From positions 732,563 to 796,562 of the forward strand of contig NZ_VFYR02000001.1 of NCBI RefSeq assembly GCF_006489205.2: a stretch of 64,000 nucleotides of DNA. Reading direction: 5' to 3'. Shown one piece after another: positions 54,632-62,359 of this stretch (positions within the stretch are counted from its first letter, which is position 1; each line of letters starts with the position of its first letter). The notes beneath the pieces were generated by a model. The model had not been told where the DNA came from and did no database searches. It worked only from the letters and a program-made list of their open reading frames with translations. Position numbers and translations under genes: made by a program. Origin of the DNA: Brevibacterium sp. XM4083. GTDB taxonomy: Bacteria; Actinomycetota; Actinomycetes; Actinomycetales; Brevibacteriaceae.

Positions 54632-54720
54632 AAAGTGATCATAGGGTGAGCACTTTGCCTGGAAGAGTTGCTCTCAGCGGCAGCCAGCGGGGGTGCCGCC
54701 GAACCGCACAAGGAGCCGAC

Positions 54721-55122
54721 ATGAGCACTCTCAGAGGACTGACGACCATGGTGCTGACCGCCGACGATGTCGAGGAGGCCGCCACCTGGTACTCCAGGGT
54801 CCTCGGCATCGCGCCGTACTTCCGGCAGCCGCCCGACGGCGACCCCGCCTACGTCGAGTTCCGCATCGGTCCCGACGAGGACGAGCTCGGGATCATGAGC
54901 AGGAGCTTTGCTCCCGACGGCACGTCGGCAGGCAGCAGCTCGGTGACGTACTGGTTCGTCGACGACGTCGCGGAGGCGCTCGCTGATCTCGTCGCTCGCG
55001 GGGCGACGGGCCATGCGCCGGTGACCCCGCGGGGTGAGGAGTTCGTCACCGCCTCGGTGACCGACCCCTTCGGCAACGTGCTCGGACTCATGCACAGTCC
55101 CCACTGGCTCGCCCGGCACTGA
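54721..55122 (+). CDS. VOC-family (glyoxalase/bleomycin-resistance fold) protein
   Basis: A 133-residue single-module VOC protein: TTMVLTADDVEEAATWYSRV at the start, then PAYVEFRIGPDEDELGIM, SVTYWFVDDVAEALADLVA and VTDPFGNVLGLM. It should dimerise and bind a metal, but only part of the usual metal-ligand set is evident, so enzyme or binding-protein roles are equally possible. Start ATG 54721 follows AAGGAG at good distance. It is divergent from the WYL regulator, the usual target arrangement. Confidence 0.82.
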   Translation: MSTLRGLTTMVLTADDVEEAATWYSRVLGIAPYFRQPPDGDPAYVEFRIGPDEDELGIMSRSFAPDGTSAGSSSVTYWFVDDVAEALADLVARGATGHAPVTPRGEEFVTASVTDPFGNVLGLMHSPHWLARH

Positions 55123-55170
55123 GGAACCCTGCTCGACTCACCTCCCGTCAGCGGGAACCAGGCGCAGCGG

Positions 55171-56265
55171 TCAGGAGTGAGGCTCGCGCGACGTCATCTG
55201 CTCGCCGGCGAAGGTGAGCAGCCCGGACACGCCTCCGCGAGCCAAGGCGGCCCGCTGCCGGTGCGCACCGGTGCCGGAGTGCAGCAGGCGGCGAACACCG
55301 GTGCGCACGCGTTCGTCATCGCCGTGGGCCGCCAGGGTCGGCTGTGCCCGATCGACCGCGGCCCACACGGCGGCGGACGCTGGCACGGACCTCTGCACAT
55401 CGGCATCCATGAGGGTCGCTGCGGTGCCGAACCGCGCAGCCTGCCAGTGGGCAAGGTCGATGAGGGCGGTCGGGATCGGATCGGTCACCGGGTCCTCGAT
55501 CTCGACTTCGACGAGGGAGCGGATGAGGAGCGCGAGGGTGAGTGCGTCGTCGGCGCTCAGCTGCACATCGCAGGCTCGGATCTCCACGGTGCCGTGCCGT
55601 GGTGACAGGCGCGCCAGCCAGCCCACCATGGACACATCGCTGATCACGTCGGTGCGCTGGAGCGCTGCGATGTGGGAGTCGTAGTCGGCGGCGTCGGCGA
55701 AGTGGGGAGGAGCGCCGTTGACCACCCAGCGGCGGTACTGGATCGATCTCCAGCTGGCGAAACCGCTGTCGGTGCCTCGCCACACCGGAGAGTTCGCGCC
55801 CAGGGCAGTGAGCACCGGCAGCCACCGACGGATCCCATTGAGCGCGCGCACGCCGGTCTCCTGGTCGGGAACACCGACATGGACGTGCATGCCGTTGATG
55901 AGCTGTTCTGCGGCGATCGCCGGGGCCAGCGCCGTCATCTCCCGATAGCGCTCACCGTCGCTGGTCGCCGCAGGGACATCCGCGAGTTGAGGTGCAGTGC
56001 CGAGCGCCGCGGTGCTCAGCCCCAGCCCGTCGGCTGTCGCCGCGAGCGACTCGCGGAAGCCGATGAGAGCGTCGAACCCCTCCGCGGCGGTCCGCAGCAC
56101 GGCGGATGCGTACTCGACCTGGCAGGCGAGCCACTCGGTGGTGATCTGCCCGCCGGACGGCGGGATCGCCGACAGCGCCCTCAGCTGCTCGCTCGAAGGC
56201 GCAGCGGGCAGCAGAGTGGCGCGGTCGAAAAGGAGGTACTCCTCCTCGATTCCGAAAGCGGACAA
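55171..56265 (-). CDS. YbdK-type carboxylate-amine ligase (glutamate-cysteine ligase 2 family)
   Basis: A 364-residue member of the GCS2 family. Seen: FGIEEEYLLFD at residues 4-14 (metal-binding Glu residues), LINGMHVHVGVPD near residue 122, and RHGTVEIRACDVQLS near residue 225. Members ligate glutamate to cysteine or other amines using ATP; the YbdK branch has weak gamma-glutamylcysteine activity, so the physiological product is uncertain. Start is TTG 56265, with GAGGAGG before it. It is tandem with metQ upstream but separated by a terminator (56351-56381). Confidence 0.85.
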   Translation of the reverse strand: MSAFGIEEEYLLFDRATLLPAAPSSEQLRALSAIPPSGGQITTEWLACQVEYASAVLRTAAEGFDALIGFRESLAATADGLGLSTAALGTAPQLADVPAATSDGERYREMTALAPAIAAEQLINGMHVHVGVPDQETGVRALNGIRRWLPVLTALGANSPVWRGTDSGFASWRSIQYRRWVVNGAPPHFADAADYDSHIAALQRTDVISDVSMVGWLARLSPRHGTVEIRACDVQLSADDALTLALLIRSLVEVEIEDPVTDPIPTALIDLAHWQAARFGTAATLMDADVQRSVPASAAVWAAVDRAQPTLAAHGDDERVRTGVRRLLHSGTGAHRQRAALARGGVSGLLTFAGEQMTSREPHS

Positions 56266-56350
56266 CTGGCCTCCTCGGTGCCCTCATGCGCGTGTGCTGC
56301 CCGCGTCGTCTCCCGCCAGTAGGTCATCCGGCGGTGCCGTCTGTCAAGCT

Positions 56351-56381
56351 CCCGCACCCGCCCGGCAGCGGCGGGTGCGGG
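56351..56381 (-). terminator. Terminator of the metNIQ operon
   Basis: A 12-bp perfect stem CCCGCACCCGCC/GGCGGGTGCGGG around a 7-base loop, 19 bp after the metQ stop. Confidence 0.75.
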
Positions 56382-56399
56382 TCACCGGACCGAGATCGA

Positions 56400-57236
56400 T
56401 CAGAAGCTCGGGAGGACCGATCCGTCCGCCCACTTCTCCTCGATGAACTGCTTGACCTCGGGGGAGTGGAGCAGGTCGTTGAGCTTGGTGATGTTCTCGT
56501 CGTCCTTGTTCTCCGTGCGGACGGCGAGGAAGTTGCCGTAGGGGTTGTTCTCCGCCGATTCGAGGAGGATCCCGTCCTCGGCGGGGCTGAGACCGGCCTC
56601 GAGGGCGTTGTTGCCATTGATGACCGAGGCGTCGACGTCCTGGAGGGTCCGTGCCAGCTGCGCGGCATCGGCCTCGACGAACTCGATGTTCTTCGGGTTG
56701 TCACGCACATCGGAGAGCTTCGCGCTGACCGCGTCGACCCCGTCGTTCAGGGTGATGAGCTTGGCCTCTTCGAGCATCTTCAGGGCGCGACCCTGGTTCG
56801 CGGGATCGTTGTTGATGCCGATCTTCGCGCCGTCGGGCAGATCGTTGACGTCCTCGACCGTGTTCGAGAACAGGGCGAAGGGCTCGAGGTTGATCGGTTC
56901 GAAGCCGGTGATCTCATACCCCTGGCCCGCGATCTCGGAGTCGAGGTACGGCTTGTGCTGGAAGTAGTTCGCGTCGATGTCGCCGTCGGCGAGCGCCTTG
57001 TTCGGCAGCGTGTAGTCGGTGTACTCCTTGACCTCGATGTCGAGGCCCGCGTCGGCGGCGAGGTTCTCGTCGACGAACCGGAGGATGTCGCCCTGCGGCA
57101 CCGGGGTCGCCCCGACGGTGAGCGTCGTGACGTCCCCGTCCTGCTGGCCGACGGTGTCGGTCCCGCCGCCCATGAGTCCGCAGCCCGAGAGCAGCAGGGT
57201 CGCGGATGCGGCGACGGCGATGAGCTTGGTCTTCAT
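56400..57236 (-). CDS. metQ: Methionine-binding lipoprotein
   Basis: A 278-residue NlpA/MetQ-family binding protein. N-terminus: a basic residue, hydrophobic stretch and lipobox LLSGC (Cys at about 19), so it is a lipoprotein. Seen: VGATPVPQGDILRFV, the conserved YFQHKPYLDSE, INLEPFALFSNTVEDVNDLPDG and NNPYGNFLAVRTEN, all typical of MetQ. It binds methionine outside the cell for the MetNI transporter encoded just upstream. It is the last gene of the operon and is followed by a terminator. Confidence 0.93.
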   Translation of the reverse strand: MKTKLIAVAASATLLLSGCGLMGGGTDTVGQQDGDVTTLTVGATPVPQGDILRFVDENLAADAGLDIEVKEYTDYTLPNKALADGDIDANYFQHKPYLDSEIAGQGYEITGFEPINLEPFALFSNTVEDVNDLPDGAKIGINNDPANQGRALKMLEEAKLITLNDGVDAVSAKLSDVRDNPKNIEFVEADAAQLARTLQDVDASVINGNNALEAGLSPAEDGILLESAENNPYGNFLAVRTENKDDENITKLNDLLHSPEVKQFIEEKWADGSVLPSF

Positions 57237-57315
57237 GACTCTCCTAGATGTGTGTCGTGTGCTGGTGAGGGTCGGTGGGGCCGGGACCGCTCGGGTCCCG
57301 GCTGGGGTGGGTGCC

Positions 57316-57990
57316 TCAGCGGTGGTCGACGAGGCGGGCGATGCGGTCGCCGATGAACTGGATGAGGGCGACGATGACGACGAGGACGATGATGCACGCG
57401 ATCATCGTGTCCGACTGGTAGCGCTGGTACCCGTAGGAGATCGCCAGGGCACCGAGCCCGCCTCCGCCGACGGCTCCGGCCATCGCCGTGTACGACACGA
57501 GCGTCACCGAGGTGACCGTGGCCGCACCGATGAGACCGGGCAGTGCTTCGGGGATGAAGACCTGCCTGATCACCTGGCCGTTCGAGGCCCCCATCATCAG
57601 CGCCGCCTCGACCTTGCCGTCGGAGACCTCCCGCAGGGCGTTCTCGACGAGGCGGGCGTAGAACGGAATCGCCCCGACCGTGAGCGCCACGACCGTGGCC
57701 TGCCAGCCGAGAGCGGTGCCGACCATGAACCGGGTGAACGGGATGAGCGCGATCATGAGGATGATGAACGGGATCGACCGGGTGATGTCGACGATGAGCG
57801 AGAGCACCCGGTAGACGATCGGGTGCGGACTCAGCCCGCCCTTCGACGTCGTGAACAGCCAGATCCCCAGCGGCAGGCCGAAGAGGACCGCGAGGCCCGT
57901 CGACCACACGGTCATGAGCAGGGTCTCGATCGTCGCCGGCCACATCTGGTCGGTGATCGCGGGGTTGTCGAACCACATCGGATCGTTCAC
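57316..57990 (-). CDS. metI: Methionine ABC transporter permease
   Basis: A 224-residue permease with about five helices. Seen: TVWSTGLAVLFGLPLGIWLF, VDITRSIPFIILMIALIPFTR and a conserved coupling loop RQVFIPEALPGLIGAATVT. This is the usual MetI size and layout. Start is GTG 57990, overlapping the metN stop as GTGA, so translation is coupled. It pairs with MetN to import methionine delivered by MetQ. Confidence 0.93.
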   Translation of the reverse strand: MNDPMWFDNPAITDQMWPATIETLLMTVWSTGLAVLFGLPLGIWLFTTSKGGLSPHPIVYRVLSLIVDITRSIPFIILMIALIPFTRFMVGTALGWQATVVALTVGAIPFYARLVENALREVSDGKVEAALMMGASNGQVIRQVFIPEALPGLIGAATVTSVTLVSYTAMAGAVGGGGLGALAISYGYQRYQSDTMIACIIVLVVIVALIQFIGDRIARLVDHR

Positions 57991-58961
57991 TTTGCTGCCA
58001 CCTCCTCGGCGTGGATGCCCTCGGAGGCGAAGGCGATGACGAGCTCCCTGGCCTGCGCGGGGCTCGCCACGGAGAAGCGGATGCGACCGACCTGACGGTT
58101 CTCGACCGTCTCGACGGCGCCGGCGAGGATCGCTTCGGCGTCGAGGCCGACGGTGCCCGCGCTGCGGAGCACGGCCGGCAGAGTCGTGCCGGCAAGTGCG
58201 ACCTCGACGATCCCGGTGTCACCGTCGCCGAGTCCGACCGGGGGCAGGGGGACGAGATCCTTGGCCAGGGTCGAACCGGGCTCGGAGATCACCTCGGCGA
58301 GCTTCCCGGTCTTCGCGACCCGACCGTCGGCGAGCAGCGTCACGGAGTCGCAGATCTCGCGGACGACGGACATCTCGTGGGTGATGATGAGGACGGTGAT
58401 GCCCAGCCGGTCGCGGAGGGAGCGGATGAGGCCGAGGATCTGCTCGGTCGTCGAGGCGTCGAGGGCCGAGGTGGGCTCGTCGCAGAGGAGGACCTTGGGT
58501 TCGGCGGCGAGCGCCCGGGCGATGCCGACGCGCTGGCGCTGCCCGCCGGAGAGCTGCGCGGGATGGTTGTCGACACGGTCGCCGAGGCCGACGAACTCGA
58601 GGAGCTCGCGGGCCTTCGCATGGCGTTCGGCCTTGCCGACTCCGGCGATCTGGAGCGGATGGGCGACGTTGTCGAGCGCCGTGCGCGAGTCGAGGAGGTT
58701 GACGTGCTGGAAGACCATGCCGATGTTCCGCCGCGCGCGGCGCAGCCCGCTGCCGGTCTGCTGGGTCAGGTCGGTGCCGTCAATGGCCACGGTTCCCGAG
58801 GTGGGACGGTCGAGTCCGGTGAGGCAGCGGATGAGGGTCGACTTTCCGGCACCGGAGCGTCCGACGATGCCGTGGATCTCGCCTGCGGGAACGCTGAGGT
58901 CGATCTCCTCGAGCGCGACGGTGTCTCCGAACACCTTCCGCAGGCCGCGCAGTTCGATCAC
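57987..58961 (-). CDS. metN: Methionine ABC transporter ATP-binding protein
   Basis: A 324-residue ATPase. Seen: Walker A GRSGAGKSTLIRC, Q-loop VFQHVNLLDSRT, signature LSGGQRQRVGIARAL, Walker B VLLCDEPTSALD, and a C-terminal ACT/NIL-type regulatory domain after residue 240 that in MetN binds methionine and inhibits transport. Start GTG 58961 (VIELRGLRKVFG) is chosen because it matches the normal MetN N-terminus and AGGA lies nine bases before it; a frame open to 59036 adds a basic leader without support. First gene of the operon. Confidence 0.92.
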   Translation of the reverse strand: MIELRGLRKVFGDTVALEEIDLSVPAGEIHGIVGRSGAGKSTLIRCLTGLDRPTSGTVAIDGTDLTQQTGSGLRRARRNIGMVFQHVNLLDSRTALDNVAHPLQIAGVGKAERHAKARELLEFVGLGDRVDNHPAQLSGGQRQRVGIARALAAEPKVLLCDEPTSALDASTTEQILGLIRSLRDRLGITVLIITHEMSVVREICDSVTLLADGRVAKTGKLAEVISEPGSTLAKDLVPLPPVGLGDGDTGIVEVALAGTTLPAVLRSAGTVGLDAEAILAGAVETVENRQVGRIRFSVASPAQARELVIAFASEGIHAEEVAAK

Positions 58962-59351
58962 AGGCTCAACTCCTCGTTGTCGTCTCCGGCTCCCCGGCTC
59001 GGTGGAGCGCAGGGTCCGGAGTGCTTCATGGTTCATGGGGGTGCTCAGTGCTCATGAGCGCAGGACCCGGCCGTGGCCGGATCGCGTCGTTGGCCCGCCG
59101 CCTGCGACGGTGGGGCAGGGGCGGGCAGTTCAGCATGTCAAAACGTCCGACCGCCGAGGTGCTGCCCAGGACATAAAACGTCGCATTGGCTGACCAACGT
59201 GACGAACACCTCAGTGAACAGATGGGGTCGGGGATTCGTCGGCGAGAGTTACCCCGCGGTTCAGATGTGCGTCATTGTCCGTCCATAGCGTGTCTGCCCG
59301 TGGTCTCCTGCGGTCCCGTGCGGAGACGAAGACTTCTCAGAGAGGTGGACG
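58962..59351. other. Gap between divergent metN and the phosphoesterase gene
   Basis: No supported gene. AAAACGTC occurs twice on the plus strand (59140-59147 and 59175-59182), 35 bp apart, in the likely metN control region. I looked for a SAM riboswitch on the metN side and could not support one. Confidence 0.5.
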
Positions 59352-60593
59352 ATGAACGACGAGAACCCCCACAGCGCCGAGGCGGCCGGGCGCGGCGGCT
59401 GGAACCGGCGCGGCATGCTCCAGGCCGCCGGAGCCACGGCCCTCGGTGCCGGACTGGCCGGCCTCGGGGCGATGCCCGCGGCCGCGAAACCCGGCAAGTC
59501 CAAGGGCAATGGCGCGGGGAACTCGGCGCAGGAGGGGATCGTGCGCAAGGAGCTGAAATTCTCCTCCTCCGGGGCGTTCACGATCGTCCAGTTCAACGAC
59601 ACGCAGGACTCGCACCGGACCGACGTGCGCACCACTGAACTCCAGAACGCCGTGCTCGACGATGTGAAGCCGAACTTCGTCGTCATCAACGGTGACGTCA
59701 TCAACGGCGGACCGGGTTCGGTGACGGAGGTCAAGCAGGCGATCAACAACGTCGTCCTGCCGATGGAGGAGCGGAAGATCCCGTGGGCGCTGACCTTCGG
59801 CAACCACGACGAGGACAGCACCGGCAAGACCGGTTTCGACGAAGCCGACATGATCGCCTTCATCGACCAGTACGAGTACAACCTCAACACGACCGGTGCC
59901 GACGTCACCGGCACCTCGAACCAGGTTGTCACGGTCGCGGCCTCGAACGGCAATGCCGACGCCTTCGCGATCTGGCTCCTCGACTCCGGTCGCTATGCGC
60001 CCGAGGAGATCGCCGGACAGGACTTCGAGGGCTACCCCGATTGGGACTGGCTGCGCTATGACCAGGTCGAATGGTATGCGGAGACCTCCCGGGCGCTGGA
60101 GAAGAAGGCCAAGCGCAAGGTGCCGGGCCTCGTGTTCCAGCACATCGCCCTCCACGAGCATCGGGCGATGTGGTTTTCGAGCATCGACTCGCGCACCGAC
60201 GCCGACCACGAGCGTGCCGTGAAGAAGCACAGCATCGTCGGTGAGCGCAACGAAGCCGAGTGCCCGGGACCGTTCAACTCGGGTCTGTTCAATGCGATGC
60301 TCGGCCGCGGCGACGTGCGCGGACTCTTCGTCGGCCACGACCACATCAACAGCTACAGCGGCAACTACTACGGCATCGAGCTCGGCTACTCGCCGGGCAC
60401 CGGCTTCAACCCCTACGGTCTGCCCGGGGCGGAGAAGAACCGGATGCGCGGGGCCCGCGTGTTCACTCTCGACGAGGGTGCCGATGGCGTCTACACGGGG
60501 TCGGAGATCAAGTTCGCCCGCGACTACGGCATCGACACGAGCTCGGGCAACAAGCCGGGTGAGCCCGCGGAGTTCCCCTCCTACGTGAAGTGA
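59352..60593 (+). CDS. Tat-exported metallophosphoesterase
   Basis: A 413-residue calcineurin-like phosphoesterase. N-terminus: NRRGMLQAAGATALGAG is a Tat-type signal (twin Arg, weakly hydrophobic), with cleavage likely after AMPAAAK. Seen: QFNDTQD (first metal motif, variant), INGDVINGG (GDxxxxG), FGNHDE (GNHE-like), FQHIALHEH and VGHDHINSY. All metal-binding blocks are present. The layout is close to eukaryote Dcr2-like phosphatases and their bacterial relatives. The substrate is unknown. Start ATG 59352 follows GAGGTGG. A hairpin ends it. Confidence 0.86.
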   Translation: MNDENPHSAEAAGRGGWNRRGMLQAAGATALGAGLAGLGAMPAAAKPGKSKGNGAGNSAQEGIVRKELKFSSSGAFTIVQFNDTQDSHRTDVRTTELQNAVLDDVKPNFVVINGDVINGGPGSVTEVKQAINNVVLPMEERKIPWALTFGNHDEDSTGKTGFDEADMIAFIDQYEYNLNTTGADVTGTSNQVVTVAASNGNADAFAIWLLDSGRYAPEEIAGQDFEGYPDWDWLRYDQVEWYAETSRALEKKAKRKVPGLVFQHIALHEHRAMWFSSIDSRTDADHERAVKKHSIVGERNEAECPGPFNSGLFNAMLGRGDVRGLFVGHDHINSYSGNYYGIELGYSPGTGFNPYGLPGAEKNRMRGARVFTLDEGADGVYTGSEIKFARDYGIDTSSGNKPGEPAEFPSYVK

Positions 60594-60607
60594 GCTGATC
60601 TCGCCGA

Positions 60608-60655
60608 GGCGGGGCTGCGTGGTCGCTGATGAGGCGGCGGATGCGCAGCCCCGCC
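60608..60655. terminator. Bidirectional terminator
   Basis: A perfect 12-bp stem GGCGGGGCTGCG/CGCAGCCCCGCC with a 24-base loop lies between the phosphoesterase and the convergent CDGSH gene, followed by TTCGCC. Confidence 0.7.
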
Positions 60656-60702
60656 TTCGCCGTCAGGGTTCCTGCTGGCAGCGGAGCCGCCTCGGCGATG
60701 TG

Positions 60703-60927
60703 TCACTCCGGGGGTGGGGGAGCCGGGGCCCGGAAGCCGACGAGGCGGTGGCTGCCATCGCACAGGGGCGGGATTCCGCTCTTGCCGCAACGGCACAGGG
60801 CCACGACTCCGCGGTCGGTCACGGTGTCCTCGCGACCGGGTCCGGCAAGGATCGCGAAGCTGCCGCGCACGAGCAGCGGCCCGTCGGGACACGGAGTGAT
60901 CGTCGCTGCGGGTTCGCTGTCGTCCAT
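60703..60927 (-). CDS. CDGSH iron-sulfur domain protein
   Basis: A 74-residue protein with CRCGKSGIPPLCDGSH near residues 45-60, the CDGSH motif with three Cys and one His that bind a [2Fe-2S] cluster. The core is single, as in small bacterial mitoNEET relatives. ATG 60927 is used because AAAGG is nine bases upstream; an in-frame GTG 60936 overlaps the upstream stop. It lies directly after a haem-oxygenase-fold iron enzyme gene, so it is probably that enzyme's electron-transfer or cluster partner (inference). Confidence 0.87.
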   Translation of the reverse strand: MDDSEPAATITPCPDGPLLVRGSFAILAGPGREDTVTDRGVVALCRCGKSGIPPLCDGSHRLVGFRAPAPPPPE

Positions 60928-60932
60928 GGGGA

Positions 60933-62042
60933 TCACCCTTTCTCAGACACCGTCGGTGCCCGGAGTGAGGTGCGGTCGTTCTGCCAGCTCTCCAGCATGT
61001 GGGTCCCCGTCAGTTCGTCGAGGTGGAGGCAGGCCCGGGCTCCGAAGAGGATGTCGGCGATGAGGCTCGGATCGTCGTCGGCGGCACCGCCGGCGAGGTC
61101 TCGGCCGGCGATCTGCTCGTGCACGGCATCGGCTTCGACATGTTCGTCGAAGTACTCCGTGACGTCCGCGCCGTACCCGTGTCGGCTGAACGCTCGCGAG
61201 TAGAGGCGGTTGGGGATCGACGAGGTCATCTCGAACGCAGCGAGATGCCCGATGGTCGCTCCCCGCAGGCGCCGGCTGAGCCCGAAGAGGTTCATCGCAT
61301 TCAAGGCCGCGAGAGTGAGCGCCGGAACCTCGTCGAGGTAGTGGTCGGGCTCATCGCTGAGGCCGTAGCCGCGCATCGTGCGGGCGAAGATCTCCGCGTG
61401 GACCCGGTCGGGGGCGCCGCCGCCGTACTCGTCGGCTTGGATCTCGACGAGTGCTGCCTTGGCGCGGCCCCGCAGGCGGGGGATCGCCCACGAATGCGGG
61501 TCGGCCTCCCGGAGCGTGTAGATCGACTTGTGGATGAGGAATTCCCGCAGCTGATCTGCGGTCGCATGACGCGATGCCCAGGTCGCGAGCGTCGGCTGCG
61601 TGACCTCGGCGGTCATCGCGAAGAGGGCCTCTGAGACTTCCTCTCCGCTGGTCGGTTCCGGATCCGCGGTGGCGGTGCGCTCTCGCAGGGCGGCTTCGAA
61701 GGGCTCCTCGATGCTCCGGCGCAGCGCGATGAGGCGCGGATCCCACTCGACGTCCCCGCGGACGAAGGGGGCGGGCCCGGTGTGGAGGAGGTGGAGGAGG
61801 AAGAGTGACAGCTGGAGGTCCTCGTCGGCGACGATGTCCGCAGTCTCCCGCAGCGCCACCGGGGCCGCCTCGTCGAGGCGCTGCCACAGTGCGGCGGCGG
61901 AGTCCCGGTCCGCCTCGGTCTCCTCATGGGTGAGCACCGCGAGCAGCGCCGCACTCAGCGGTCCTCGCGGTTCGGGGGTGCCTCCTGGCAGGTGTGTCGC
62001 CGCGGTCCCGTCTGCCGCCGGCTCGAAGTGTGTGGTCGTCAC
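60933..62042 (-). CDS. Iron-containing redox enzyme family protein (haem-oxygenase-like fold)
   Basis: A 369-residue, mostly helical protein. The C-terminal part has the ligand pattern of haem-oxygenase-like diiron enzymes: EIQADEYGGGAPDRVHAEIF near residue 205 and YFDEHVEADAVHEQI near residue 305, giving Glu, His and Asp ligands. The family includes oxidative C-C cleaving and N-oxygenating enzymes; no specific reaction can be assigned. Start GTG 62042 follows GGGAG; a frame open to 62132 has no support. It is coupled to the CDGSH gene, an arrangement that supports a shared redox role. Confidence 0.8.
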   Translation of the reverse strand: MTTTHFEPAADGTAATHLPGGTPEPRGPLSAALLAVLTHEETEADRDSAAALWQRLDEAAPVALRETADIVADEDLQLSLFLLHLLHTGPAPFVRGDVEWDPRLIALRRSIEEPFEAALRERTATADPEPTSGEEVSEALFAMTAEVTQPTLATWASRHATADQLREFLIHKSIYTLREADPHSWAIPRLRGRAKAALVEIQADEYGGGAPDRVHAEIFARTMRGYGLSDEPDHYLDEVPALTLAALNAMNLFGLSRRLRGATIGHLAAFEMTSSIPNRLYSRAFSRHGYGADVTEYFDEHVEADAVHEQIAGRDLAGGAADDDPSLIADILFGARACLHLDELTGTHMLESWQNDRTSLRAPTVSEKG

Positions 62043-62292
62043 CTCTGCTCCCTTCTCTCCAGCGCGGATCCGTCTCGTCTCAGGGTGCAATCTTCCTTGT
62101 TCGATGAAATAGCATGCCCGGCGATCGGTCAAGTGTCATTGCACGGCGCAGTCCGCCCGGTGAGCACATCACAGGGAGATCTGCTGCTCGTCTCGGGCAC
62201 ACTGAGGTCGGACCACCTCGGCGAGTTTCGTCACAGACGACGACGGGATCGCCAGGTAGGAGCCGTGGAGGGCCGGGTCGGCGGTGCCGATG

Positions 62293-62317
62293 GGATAGAG
62301 TCGATGAGGTTGTTTTC
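62293..62317 (+). promoter_or_regulatory. Promoter-like repeat, first copy
   Basis: GGATAGAGTCG with TAGAGT (62296-62301) as a possible -10, followed by AGGTTGTTTTC. Nearly the same sequence occurs at 63901-63925 before the next membrane gene. Confidence 0.45.
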
Positions 62318-62359
62318 GCACGCGGTGATCCGTGCGCTGATTCCTCGAAGGACCTGCTC

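Noticed and set aside
58962..59160. SAM riboswitch before metN
   Set aside because: CATGA-GCACT-like repeats are present, but I could not build the conserved helices and core of the SAM-I or SAM-IV types. A covariance-model search would decide.
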